64,000 nt of DNA from Blautia sp. GTDB lineage: Bacteria; Bacillota; Clostridia; Lachnospirales; Lachnospiraceae. Location of the stretch: contig JAFVGK010000016.1 in assembly GCA_017475035.1 (NCBI GenBank), positions 32,125 to 96,124 on the forward strand, given 5' to 3'. Positions within the stretch are counted from its first letter, which is position 1; the number at the start of each line of letters is the position of its first letter. Both the position numbers and the translations under genes were made by a program. Below, piece by piece: positions 54,823 through 62,952 of the stretch. A model generated the notes under the pieces. That model was not told where the DNA came from. It ran no database searches and saw only the letters and a list, made by a program, of their open reading frames with translations.

Positions 54823-54872
54823 CACGGATGACTATTTTGCAGCCATGGGCAAAATATGTTCTTCCCAAAACG
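54823..54872 (-). repeat. Structured element E, copy 3
   Basis: On the minus strand, GGGAAGAACATATTTTGCCC, stem ATTTTGC/GCAAAAT with a short inner loop, ending GTCATCCGTG. As with E1 and E2, it lies upstream of and in sense with a minus-strand gene. Confidence 0.6.
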
Positions 54873-54993
54873 AAGTTTGTCCGTTGACTCGATGTATTCG
54901 TATACATTGTATCATAAATTCAGAAAATTTCCCAGTAAGATGGATCGTGCATATTGCACAAAATCGGATCAGAAAAATTGTAATCATTGTCTA

Positions 54994-55022
54994 TTGACAT
55001 TTTTGGCGTCCTGGTGTAATCT
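54994..55022 (+). promoter_or_regulatory. Promoter of the TRAP operon
   Basis: TTGACA (54994-54999), 17-bp spacer, TAATCT (55017-55022). The first operator covers the expected start site. Confidence 0.8.
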
Positions 55023-55028
55023 TTTACA

Positions 55029-55042
55029 TGTAAACAATTACA
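55029..55042 (+). promoter_or_regulatory. LacI/cre-type operator 1
   Basis: TGTAAACAATTACA, an imperfect palindrome placed at about +1 of the TRAP promoter, suited to blocking initiation. Confidence 0.75.
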
Positions 55043-55095
55043 TGCGAGATAACCGCTACGAAGATATATCAGAACTTATTTTTTTTCGCATAAAT

Positions 55096-55109
55096 TGTAA
55101 ACGATTACA
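55096..55109 (+). promoter_or_regulatory. LacI/cre-type operator 2
   Basis: TGTAAACGATTACA, 67 bp centre-to-centre downstream of operator 1. It fits both a LacI-paralogue operator and the CcpA cre consensus. Confidence 0.75.
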
Positions 55110-55203
55110 TCATGATTACAATCTTAACGCAGCCCGAAGAAACCCACAACAGCATCAGTTAAAGAAATGAAAAGGAATAAGGAAAGAGAGGTGTTTGGTC
55201 AAA

Positions 55204-55728
55204 ATGAAGTCAGTTTACCATGTTTTCGATCGCCTCGTTGAAATCATCGAAAACATTCTCTGTGGTGTGCCCATGGGCATCATACTGGTCGTAGAGATCG
55301 TACAGGTATTCTTCCGGTACGTTCTGCGAAGCGGCATCCCGTGGAGTGACGAGGTCATCATCAATTTGCTGGTGGTGTGCGTGATGTTCGGCGGCGCGAA
55401 AGCGATTCGTACCGGTGAACACACGGAGCTTACCGGCACATCGGATTCCCTGCCTGAAGGTCCCCGCAAGGTGGTTCGCGTGATTACCACATTTGCAACG
55501 TTGGCTTTCCTGGCGATCTTTGTGTATTCCAGTTTCATCTTTGTCCGCAGTGCGGGAAGATTGAAAACGACCAACCTGCGTATTCCCATGAAATATTGTT
55601 ATATGGTTCTGGCAGTCGGTTCCTGCTTCATGCTTTACGAGTTCGTGAAGACCATCAGGTACAGGATTACACGTCCGGCTATTGACGTGTATGATCCCGA
55701 GAACTATAGAGGGGAGGATGACGAATGA
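55204..55728 (+). CDS. TRAP transporter small membrane subunit (DctQ type)
   Basis: A 174-residue protein with four membrane helices (GVPMGIILVVEIVQVFFRYV with W-S-D-E in RSGIPWSDEVIINLLVV, then FATLAFLAIFVYSS and YMVLAVGSCFMLYEF), the DctQ pattern. It pairs with the large DctM subunit in sodium-driven uptake of organic acids. The start is ATG 55204, with GAGAGG 12 nt upstream; a TTG at 55195 is possible but too near the SD. Its stop overlaps the dctM start by four bases. Confidence 0.9.
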   Translation: MKSVYHVFDRLVEIIENILCGVPMGIILVVEIVQVFFRYVLRSGIPWSDEVIINLLVVCVMFGGAKAIRTGEHTELTGTSDSLPEGPRKVVRVITTFATLAFLAIFVYSSFIFVRSAGRLKTTNLRIPMKYCYMVLAVGSCFMLYEFVKTIRYRITRPAIDVYDPENYRGEDDE

Positions 55729-57041
55729 ATACGGGACTGTTGATTTTGATTCTGGTAATTGTGGCTTTTCTCCTGATCATCTTTGGTGTACCGGTGTATG
55801 CCAGCCTTGGTCTTGCGGGTACCATCAGCCTGATCGCTCTGACGATTACCAAGGGAGCGGCTCTTTCCTGGATCGTTATTCCTTCTTCCATATACAATGG
55901 AGCAACCACGATTTCCCTGCTTGCGATTCCTTTCTATGTGTTTGCCGGTGAGCTGATGAACAAGGGCGGCATCACGAAGAAGCTGGTGGCTTTCGCACAG
56001 CTGCTGATCGGACGTCTGCCTGCTTCTCTTGCTCAGGCTAACATTGTATCCAGTATGTTTTTCGGCGGCATCACCGGTTCCTGCCAGGCAGATACCTCCT
56101 GCATCGGAGGCTTGCTGATCCCCGCCATGGTGGACGAAGGCTATACTCCTGAGGAAGCCGTCGGCGTCACCATCACCTCTTCCACCTGCGGCCCGATCAT
56201 TCCGCCAAGTATTATGATGGTAGTGTTCGGCGTAGCAGTGGGCTGCTCCATTGGCGGTCTCTTTATGGCAGGCGTCATTCCGGGACTGCTGATCGGCTTC
56301 TCTCTGATGGGAATGGTGCTTCTAAGGGACCGCAAGTATCATTTCCCACGTCGTACAGGCGGCTATACCAAAGAAGAACGCAGACGCATTATAAAGGAAG
56401 GTCTGCTGCCTCTGGGCATGCCCATTATCGTGTTCGGCGGTATCATGGGCGGTGTGTTCACAGCGACCGAGGCCGGTGCGGCAGCAGTGTTTTATAGTCT
56501 GATCGTAGGCTTGTTCATTACCAGGAACGTGAAGGTGAAGGATCTCTATCCGATGCTCTTAAAGAGTGCTACAATGTCCGCCACGGTATTATTGATCATT
56601 GCCTGCGCGAAGATCTTCAGCTACGCTCTGGCGACGCTCCAGATGTCCACGATCGTAGCCAATGCCATTCTTTCTCTGACGCAGAATAAGTACGTGTTTC
56701 TTCTGCTGGTTAACATTGTATTATTGATCATGGGCATGTTCATGGACGGTTCCGCAGCCGTGATCCTGCTGGCTCCGATCCTTATGCCGGTTGCCAGCAC
56801 TATGGGCATCAGCACGCTGCACTTCGGCGTCATCATGGTGCTGAATCTCATCATCGGAGCCGGGACGCCTCCGCTGGGCGCCTGCCTGTTTATCGGCTGT
56901 AAGATCGCCGATATCCCTGTAGAGCGTGGCGTCAAAGGAGCGATTCCTTACATTCTGACGGAGCTGGTTGTTCTGATCCTGGTCACCTATATTCCGGCTC
57001 TGTGTACCTGGTTCCCGGCACTGATGGGTTATGCAATCTGA
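55725..57041 (+). CDS. TRAP transporter large permease (DctM type)
   Basis: A 438-residue permease with about 11-12 membrane helices. Family motifs: FGVPVYASLGLAGTISL, LLAIPFYVFAGELMNKGGIT, MFFGGITGSCQADTSCIGGL, TSSTCGPIIPPSIMMVVFGV and ATEAGAAAVFYSLIVGLF. It forms the channel for solute-bound DctP. Coupled to dctQ by an ATGA overlap. Confidence 0.95.
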   Translation: MNTGLLILILVIVAFLLIIFGVPVYASLGLAGTISLIALTITKGAALSWIVIPSSIYNGATTISLLAIPFYVFAGELMNKGGITKKLVAFAQLLIGRLPASLAQANIVSSMFFGGITGSCQADTSCIGGLLIPAMVDEGYTPEEAVGVTITSSTCGPIIPPSIMMVVFGVAVGCSIGGLFMAGVIPGLLIGFSLMGMVLLRDRKYHFPRRTGGYTKEERRRIIKEGLLPLGMPIIVFGGIMGGVFTATEAGAAAVFYSLIVGLFITRNVKVKDLYPMLLKSATMSATVLLIIACAKIFSYALATLQMSTIVANAILSLTQNKYVFLLLVNIVLLIMGMFMDGSAAVILLAPILMPVASTMGISTLHFGVIMVLNLIIGAGTPPLGACLFIGCKIADIPVERGVKGAIPYILTELVVLILVTYIPALCTWFPALMGYAI

Positions 57042-57053
57042 GCTGCCGATGCT

Positions 57054-57079
57054 GTCCGGGGCTGCTGCGCAGCCCGGAC
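57054..57079 (+). promoter_or_regulatory. GC-rich hairpin after dctM
   Basis: GTCCGGG pairs with CCCGGAC, with inner GCTG/CAGC bases. No T-run follows. It may stabilise or partly attenuate the operon mRNA before the isomerase gene. Confidence 0.45.
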
Positions 57080-57158
57080 GAGGTATCCGTATCCGACAAA
57101 TGCTTCACATATAAAAAATCCTTCTGTCTTATGGATGGAAGAGAAAGAGAGTTTCGAA

Positions 57159-58049
57159 ATGTACAAGATTGCAGGACACACCATGGGAACACCCGAGTAT
57201 ACGGTGTTCGAAGCGATTGAACTGTTTCATAAGATCGGACTGGACGGCGCGGAGATCGTGATACAGGACGGGTACAAGTCCGGTTTGCCCACGGAATGCT
57301 CCATGGAGCTGCTTCAGCAGATCAAGGACTGTGCCAGTGCAAACCATATAGAGATTCCCTGCCTGACACCTTATAACTCCCGCTTCAATGCTCTGGACGA
57401 GGATGTGCGGCGGTCTGAGATTGAAGCCATCGGACGAGTGATTGATTACTGTAAATTCCTCGGAGCCAGGTATATCCGTATTTACGGAGGCAACGTTGCT
57501 GCCGGTGAGGAAGGCGACCACTGGAATGAAAAACATGCGAAATTGGTTGCATCCATGCGCGAGCTGGGAGATATGGCATCCGAAAAAGGCGTTACGCTGG
57601 TGATCGAGAACCACTTTAATACAATGACTGTTTCTGCCAGGCAAAGTGCGGAAACCATTCGTGAGATCAACCATCCGAATGTTAAAATTCTTTATGACCA
57701 GGCGAATCTGACCTTTACCGGCAACGAAGACTGGCCGGAAGCGATTGAGCTGCAGAAGGGACTGGTCGGTCACATGCACGTGAAGGATCTGATATTCAAA
57801 GGAGAAAATCATGCCTTCGTCGGCAATGATGACGTATCGCATCCGGATGAAAACTCCCGCAATGTCATCACCCGGATTGTGGGGGAGGGTGTGATCGAAT
57901 GGCCAAGGATCCTGAAAAAGATGAAGGAAGACGGGTATGACGGCTGGCTCTCGCTGGAGTACGAGCGGCGCTGGCACCCGGATGACATCCCGGACGCTTC
58001 CATCGGTATGAAGAAATCCGCGGATTACCTGAAAACGATCCAACTGTAA
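57159..58049 (+). CDS. Sugar phosphate isomerase/epimerase-type TIM-barrel protein
   Basis: A 296-residue xylose-isomerase-like TIM barrel. Likely metal ligands: Glu in TLVIENHFN, Asp in KILYDQANL, His in HMHVKD and Glu in LSLEYERRW, the layout of hydroxypyruvate isomerase, tagatose epimerase and inosose dehydratase-like enzymes. ATG 57159 has AGAGAG seven bases upstream; an ATG at 57135 lacks an SD. Placed between dctM and dctP, it belongs to the catabolic pathway. The reaction (epimerisation, isomerisation or elimination) cannot be settled from sequence. Confidence 0.85.
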   Translation: MYKIAGHTMGTPEYTVFEAIELFHKIGLDGAEIVIQDGYKSGLPTECSMELLQQIKDCASANHIEIPCLTPYNSRFNALDEDVRRSEIEAIGRVIDYCKFLGARYIRIYGGNVAAGEEGDHWNEKHAKLVASMRELGDMASEKGVTLVIENHFNTMTVSARQSAETIREINHPNVKILYDQANLTFTGNEDWPEAIELQKGLVGHMHVKDLIFKGENHAFVGNDDVSHPDENSRNVITRIVGEGVIEWPRILKKMKEDGYDGWLSLEYERRWHPDDIPDASIGMKKSADYLKTIQL

Positions 58050-58118
58050 CCAGGCTGCATAGTCAGCTTAATATAAACAAACCATATAAACAAACCATAA
58101 AAGAACGGAGGAAAAATC

Positions 58119-59105
58119 ATGAAGAAGATCCTTTCTGTAGCTGCTATCCTTGGATTGACACTGGCTGTTTCCACTACGGGCTATGCCGCCACCATGAAAT
58201 ACGCTGTTACCTTCCCAAGCGCCGGCACACAGGCGGAAGGCGCTGAGAAATTTGCGGAGCTGGTTGAGGAATATACCAACGGCAGCGTAGATGTAGAAGT
58301 CTATTACGCATCCACCCTGGGCGGAAATACCGAATCCATGGAAGGCCTTCGCATGGGCACCATCGAGGCAACCGAGCTGTCCCTGACCGCCATTTCCGCT
58401 TATTCTGACATCTGGTCTACCTTCTCTCTGCCCTATCTGTGGGAGAGTGGTCAGCAGGCTATCGACGTCATCAGTTCCGAAAAGGTGATGGAGGTTCTGG
58501 AAAACGATCTCGAAGAGAACGGCATGATGGCTATCGCATGGCAGAATCTTGGCTCCCGCAACATCCTGAATACGATGCGCGCCATCAATGCTCCTGAGGA
58601 TCTGAAGGGTATGACGATCCGTGTCATTCAGGATCCGGTTCTGGTAGACAGCATCTCCGCCATGGGCGGCGCTCCTGTAACAATGGCATGGTCCGAGTGC
58701 TACTCCGGCCTGGAGCAGGGCACTATCAACGGACTTGAAAACTCCGCGCCTGTTATCGTTGCCAATTCCATGGAGAATGTCGGCAAGTACTATTCTCTGA
58801 CTGAGCAGTTCATTATGCCTGACCCGATCCTGATCAGCGCTTCCTGGTTCAACATGCTGACACCCGATGAGCAGGAAGGCGTCCTGAAGGCCGGTGAGGA
58901 ATACACCCGCGTCTGGAATGAAGAGATCTGGCCTGAGGCTGAGGCTGCTGCCCTCGAAACGATCGCCGAAGCCGGCTGTGCTGTAAACGAAGTGGACAAG
59001 GCTTCCTTTGTCGAGGCTACACAGTCCGTACGTGATGATTTTGTTGACAAGGGCACTCCGGAACAGGTAGAGCTTTACAACCTTCTGATGGAGGTTCGCG
59101 GCTGA
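58119..59105 (+). CDS. TRAP transporter solute-binding protein (DctP type)
   Basis: A 328-residue exported protein: signal peptide MKKILSVAAILGLTLAVSTT followed by GYAA. The DctP signature GMTIRVIQDPV contains the conserved Arg that binds the carboxylate of the ligand, followed by VTMAWSECYSGLEQGTINGL. The ligand is therefore an organic or sugar acid. The SD GGAGG is strong. It is separated from dctQM by the isomerase gene, an atypical order. Confidence 0.95.
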   Translation: MKKILSVAAILGLTLAVSTTGYAATMKYAVTFPSAGTQAEGAEKFAELVEEYTNGSVDVEVYYASTLGGNTESMEGLRMGTIEATELSLTAISAYSDIWSTFSLPYLWESGQQAIDVISSEKVMEVLENDLEENGMMAIAWQNLGSRNILNTMRAINAPEDLKGMTIRVIQDPVLVDSISAMGGAPVTMAWSECYSGLEQGTINGLENSAPVIVANSMENVGKYYSLTEQFIMPDPILISASWFNMLTPDEQEGVLKAGEEYTRVWNEEIWPEAEAAALETIAEAGCAVNEVDKASFVEATQSVRDDFVDKGTPEQVELYNLLMEVRG

Positions 59106-59116
59106 TTGCTCCATCG

Positions 59117-59160
59117 TCTGTGCCTGGCGGTCCATTAAGGATCGTCGGGCACAGATTTTA
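59117..59160 (+). terminator. Terminator after dctP
   Basis: TCTGTGCC pairs with GGCACAGA, with inner GGTCC/GGATC, followed by TTTTATA. It would be partial, shifting expression toward the transport genes. Confidence 0.7.
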
Positions 59161-59165
59161 TAGGG

Positions 59166-59179
59166 TGTAAACGTTTACA
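59166..59179 (+). promoter_or_regulatory. LacI/cre-type operator 3
   Basis: TGTAAACGTTTACA, a perfect 14-bp palindrome 24 bases before the lyase ATG and just after the terminator. It suggests a second regulated initiation point or roadblock inside the locus. Confidence 0.8.
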
Positions 59180-59202
59180 AACAAGCCAATGGAGGTTTAA
59201 AA

Positions 59203-60117
59203 ATGTATACCAAGCGCATGGAAGGTGTGGTGATCGCTGCGATCACACCGATGAACGAAGACGGAAGCGTAGATTATCAGGGTGTGGCTGATTTTGCGGA
59301 ATATCTGGTACAGGCCGGTGTCAACTGCCTTTATCCCAATGGTACCAACGGCGAGAGCCTTATATTGACCAGGGAAGAACGTGAGAAAATCGCGGAGATT
59401 TTTGTTAAAGTAAGCAATGGCCGGGTTCCCGTGTTTATTCAGTGTGGTGCCATGACGACTGCTGAGGCAGCCTCCCATGCACAGCATGCCGTGAAGATCG
59501 GAGCGGATGGCATCGGCGTCATGACGCCTGCGTTCTTTACAATGGACGATGAGGGATTGTTCCAGTATTTCAGCGCGGTTATTGCTCCTCTCCCGGAAGA
59601 TTTCCCGGTCTATATTTACAATATTCCCGGCTGTACCGGCAATGATGTGAGCCCGGCTTTGCTGGCACGTTTGCTCAAGGCTTTCCCGAATATTAAGGGA
59701 ATCAAGTTCTCCAAGCCTGACCTTATGCGTCTGGAGGACTATATGTTAAAGGCTGATCGACGTCCTGATCTGTTGATCGGATGTGACAGCCTGTTTGTAC
59801 CCTGCCTGACCATCGGCGGCGTTGGGGAAGTCAGTGGCCCCGGAGCCTTGTTCTACGAGCGGTTTACCCGGCTTTATAAGCAGTTTAAAGAGGGCGATCT
59901 GGCCGGAGCAATGACTACACAGCAGCAGATCGTCGTCACGGACCGCGCGCTGGAAGGCATCCCCGGTATTCCGGCACTGAAGACTCTTTTGAAGCTGCGG
60001 GGCGTGATCAAATGTGACGCCTGCCGCGCGCCTCTGCGTCCTCTGCGTGATGACGAGGTTGAAAAACTGACCGCTGTCTGGAATGGATATTGTGAGGAGG
60101 AGAAGATTCATGTCTGA
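59203..60117 (+). CDS. DHDPS/N-acetylneuraminate lyase family aldolase or dehydratase
   Basis: A 304-residue Schiff-base class I lyase. Motifs: AITPMNEDGSVDYQGVADF at the N-terminus, YPNGTNGESLILTREER (GTTGE-type pyruvate-carboxylate site), catalytic Tyr in YIYNIPG, and Schiff-base Lys in IKGIKFSKP. Family members cleave or dehydrate 2-keto sugar acids (sialic acid lyase, KDG aldolase, KDG dehydratase). With a TRAP importer, a sugar-acid substrate is likely. The SD GGAGG is strong. It overlaps the next gene by eight bases. Confidence 0.9.
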   Translation: MYTKRMEGVVIAAITPMNEDGSVDYQGVADFAEYLVQAGVNCLYPNGTNGESLILTREEREKIAEIFVKVSNGRVPVFIQCGAMTTAEAASHAQHAVKIGADGIGVMTPAFFTMDDEGLFQYFSAVIAPLPEDFPVYIYNIPGCTGNDVSPALLARLLKAFPNIKGIKFSKPDLMRLEDYMLKADRRPDLLIGCDSLFVPCLTIGGVGEVSGPGALFYERFTRLYKQFKEGDLAGAMTTQQQIVVTDRALEGIPGIPALKTLLKLRGVIKCDACRAPLRPLRDDEVEKLTAVWNGYCEEEKIHV

Positions 60118-61054
60118 TAAACTGCGAGTGGGTGTGATTGGTACCGGCTATGTATCCAAAAATAATTATCTGCCGGTGTTAGCCCAGACCGAGGATATCG
60201 AGTTTGTGGGTGTGATGGCAAAGAACTATGAAAACGCGCAGCGCGCAGCCAGATCCTTCGGGGCGCAGAACGCGGTACAGACAATCGAAGAGCTGGTGAA
60301 GCTGGGCCTTGACTGTGCTTTCGTGCTGACGCCAAAGGCAGTGCATGCGGAGCAGGTTTCTTATCTGATGAACCACGGGGTTCATACCTTCTGTGAAAAG
60401 CCTATGGCCACAACCCTCAAAGACTGCGCCATGGTATGCGAGCTGGCAGAGAAGACAGGCAAAAAGCTGATGATCGGCTTCAACCGGCGCTATGCTCCTG
60501 TGATCACGCAGGCTAAGGCTGCATGGGGAGATTCCATGCCGGATGTCATTATTGCCCAGAAGAACCGGCCTCAGACAGAATATCATGCTACACTGGAAAA
60601 TGCCGTGCACATGGTAGATCTGATGCGTTATTTCTGTGGCGAGGCGAAGGATGTGCAGGCTTTGTCGAAGTATACCGACAGGGATTATGAGACCTTTACT
60701 ACAGCCCAGATCGAGTTTGAAAGCGGATCTTCCGGTATCCTGATTGCTGACCGCAGTGCGGGGCAGTGGGAGGAGAGTATTGAGATGCATGGCTTAAACC
60801 GCACGGTGCTGGTGCATATGCCGGAAAGCCTGACGGTGGTGGACAACGAACAGCGTCACACCACTGAGCAGACGCCTCTGGCGATGGGCTGGGCCAAGAG
60901 CGAGGATAAGCTGGGCTTCAGCTATGCGATCCGCCACTTCTTTGACTGCATCCGCAACGACACGACGCCTCTGACCAGCCCGCAGGATGCTTACAAAACC
61001 CATGAGCTTTTGAACCGTATCCTGGTCAGCGCGGGACTGCCGGGCATGGAATAA
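60110..61054 (+). CDS. Gfo/Idh/MocA-family NAD(P)-dependent dehydrogenase 1
   Basis: A 314-residue oxidoreductase. A Rossmann motif VGVIGTGYVSKNNYLPVL opens the protein, and the signature CEKPMATTLKDC contains the conserved Lys. The substrate-side segment has HMVDLMRYF (His-x-x-Asp type). ATG 60110 is fixed by GGAGGAG and overlaps the lyase stop. These enzymes oxidise or reduce a sugar hydroxyl, commonly at C1 or C3 or on inositol. The substrate is unknown. Confidence 0.9.
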   Translation: MSDKLRVGVIGTGYVSKNNYLPVLAQTEDIEFVGVMAKNYENAQRAARSFGAQNAVQTIEELVKLGLDCAFVLTPKAVHAEQVSYLMNHGVHTFCEKPMATTLKDCAMVCELAEKTGKKLMIGFNRRYAPVITQAKAAWGDSMPDVIIAQKNRPQTEYHATLENAVHMVDLMRYFCGEAKDVQALSKYTDRDYETFTTAQIEFESGSSGILIADRSAGQWEESIEMHGLNRTVLVHMPESLTVVDNEQRHTTEQTPLAMGWAKSEDKLGFSYAIRHFFDCIRNDTTPLTSPQDAYKTHELLNRILVSAGLPGME

Positions 61055-61066
61055 GGAGGAGCGAGA

Positions 61067-62038
61067 ATGAAAGTAAATGACCTGAAAATCGCTTTTATCG
61101 GGGTCAGCCATTGGCATGTGCCGCTGTATTTCGCGGGACTGCCCGAGAACAGCGTCGTGGCGGTCAGTGATCCTGACCCGGCAATCGCCAAACGTTTCGG
61201 ACAGCAGCTTCATTGCAAGGTCTACACCGATGGCCTGACACTGCTTGATGAGATCAAACCTGATTTTGTATTTGCCTTCGCTCCCCATTGTGAAATGAAA
61301 GCATTGTCATTGGAACTCATTGCCCGGAAGGTGCCCTTCACGATGGAGAAGCCCATGGGGATGAGCTACAAAGAGGTGGCGGAAATCGCCGAAGCGGCTG
61401 AAGCGGCAAAGGCTTTCTGTGCCATCCCCTTCGTGTGGCGTTACAGTGACACGGTTGCCCAGCTCAAGGAAAGCTTGCTCAGCGGAAAGATTATCCACAT
61501 GTCCTATCGCTTTATCGCCGGTCCGCCCTCCCGCTACCTGGCCACATCCGGATGGATGCTGTCCAGGGCAACGGCAGGCGGCGGCTGCATGACCAATCTG
61601 GGTGTCCATTTCATCGATATGGCGCTGCATCTGACCGATTCCAGGGATGCTCAGGTGCTGGCAAGCGCCTATCAATATGGCGAATATGATATCGAAACGT
61701 ATGCGGCTTCCCTCCTCAAACTCTCAAGCGGAGCTTCCCTGACGCTGGAGACAGGATACGCTTATCCGATGGACGAAGAAGTAAAACGGGAAAACCGCTG
61801 GACCATCGTCACGGAAAACGGCTATTATACGTTGGCGGATAATTGCCTGGAAGCCCGCGAATTTGGAAAGGATACCGTGCGCATCCCCTTGAGCACTGAC
61901 AGCGACGTGTATTATCCCAAGTTTGCCGCAGCTACACTGGATGACTACGTGAATGGCCGCAGACCTCGCGCCGCGATTCCGGAGGTGCTCACGGTACGCG
62001 GTATACTGGATCGCATGAACGAAGCGGCAGATGCCTGA
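61067..62038 (+). CDS. Gfo/Idh/MocA-family NAD(P)-dependent dehydrogenase 2
   Basis: A 323-residue paralogue of the preceding enzyme but only distantly similar. The Rossmann start is divergent (IAFIGVSHWHVPLYFAGL, lacking a second glycine of GxGxxG). The signature is MEKPMGMSYKEV, and the substrate segment GGGCMTNLGVHFIDMALHLT has the H-x-x-D pair. The SD AAGGAGGAG is strong. Two paired Gfo/Idh enzymes with TIM-barrel proteins recall pathways that pass through keto-sugars. Confidence 0.88.
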   Translation: MKVNDLKIAFIGVSHWHVPLYFAGLPENSVVAVSDPDPAIAKRFGQQLHCKVYTDGLTLLDEIKPDFVFAFAPHCEMKALSLELIARKVPFTMEKPMGMSYKEVAEIAEAAEAAKAFCAIPFVWRYSDTVAQLKESLLSGKIIHMSYRFIAGPPSRYLATSGWMLSRATAGGGCMTNLGVHFIDMALHLTDSRDAQVLASAYQYGEYDIETYAASLLKLSSGASLTLETGYAYPMDEEVKRENRWTIVTENGYYTLADNCLEAREFGKDTVRIPLSTDSDVYYPKFAAATLDDYVNGRRPRAAIPEVLTVRGILDRMNEAADA

Positions 62039-62055
62039 TGGGAGGAGGAACCAAT

Positions 62056-62832
62056 ATGGTTATGATGGGCGGATTTGGATTGATCAAAGACTATGACGCC
62101 ATAAAGCAGGCCGGTTTTGACTATGCCGAGCTGGATATGCCCGAAATCGAAGCGTTGAGTGAAAAGAATTTCGAGGCTTTTCGCGCCCATGTAGAGACGG
62201 TGGGATTTCCTGTTCCCACAGGCGCAAGGATTCTGCCCATTACCGAGCCGACTTTTTTTGTGCCGGGCTTTAAGGAAACTGATCTGAAGCCTTACCTGGA
62301 ATCTACCTGCGCCAGGTCGGAACGCGTGGGAATCCGAAAAATCCTGTTCGGAAATGGCAAAGCCCGCTGGCTGATCGACGAGAACAGCAGGCAGAAGGAA
62401 CAGGTATTTATCAGTTTTCTGCGCATGCTTTGCGAAATTGCGGGTAATCATGGCCAGGAGATTCTGATCGAACCATTGGGGCCTAAATATTCCAATTACA
62501 TCAATACACTCCCCGAGGCAGCAAGGGTCATTGACGCCGTGGGCATGCCAAACCTCGGAGCTATGGCGGATCTGAGACATTTTGTCTGGTCCGGAGAGCC
62601 TTTTGAGGATATTAAAACCTATCGTGATATTGTAGGACACTTCCATATTGACTTTCCGTTATCCTGGCCGGCACGACTCTGGCCTTGTGTCCGGGATGGC
62701 TATAACTACGCAGCGTATCTGAAATATCTGAAGGGTGAAGATGTCACCCTGACGGTAGAGGCAGACATTCCTGAAGACTGGATGAATGCAGGCAGGGATG
62801 CGCGAGAGCTGATTGAGTACTATATGAAATGA
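62056..62832 (+). CDS. Second sugar isomerase/epimerase-like TIM-barrel protein
   Basis: A 258-residue TIM-barrel protein of the AP-endonuclease-2/xylose-isomerase-like superfamily: FDYAELDMPEIEAL, EILIEPLGPKYSNYINT (Glu), GAMADLRHFVWSG (Asp), VGHFHIDFPLSWPA (His) and LTVEADIPEDW (Glu). The metal ligands are spaced as in epimerases. ATG 62056 follows GGGAGGAGG; an ATG at 62038 overlaps the previous stop but precedes the SD. Its relation to the protein at 57159 is superfamily-level only. Confidence 0.85.
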   Translation: MVMMGGFGLIKDYDAIKQAGFDYAELDMPEIEALSEKNFEAFRAHVETVGFPVPTGARILPITEPTFFVPGFKETDLKPYLESTCARSERVGIRKILFGNGKARWLIDENSRQKEQVFISFLRMLCEIAGNHGQEILIEPLGPKYSNYINTLPEAARVIDAVGMPNLGAMADLRHFVWSGEPFEDIKTYRDIVGHFHIDFPLSWPARLWPCVRDGYNYAAYLKYLKGEDVTLTVEADIPEDWMNAGRDARELIEYYMK

Positions 62833-62935
62833 TTCAGGGAAAAAAGGTCATGCAGAAAGAAGACGTATTTTGTCTTTTCTTTTTTGCATGAGACCGGGTT
62901 GCAGAATCAGCCTTTTGTTGATACAATCATGTAAT
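62833..62935 (+). repeat. Element B copy 9 with B' module, hairpin
   Basis: ATTCAGGGAAAAAAGGTCAT then a stem TCATGCA...AGAC / GTCT...TGCATGA (62848-62891), and a B' module at 62903-62930. The stem followed by T-rich sequence may act as a terminator before the dehydrogenase. Confidence 0.65.
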
Positions 62936-62952
62936 AAGAGGAGATCATGACT

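Larger units (their letters stand above)
54773..55203. other. Control region between LacI gene and TRAP operon
   Basis: 431 bases. It contains repeat E3 (54823-54872), the TRAP promoter (54994-55022) and two operator-like palindromes (55029-55042, 55096-55109). No gene is seen. Confidence 0.8.

Noticed and set aside
57129-58043. A 304-residue minus-strand frame
   Set aside because: It mirrors the isomerase gene codon for codon on the opposite strand, a GC-codon artefact. No motifs or SD.
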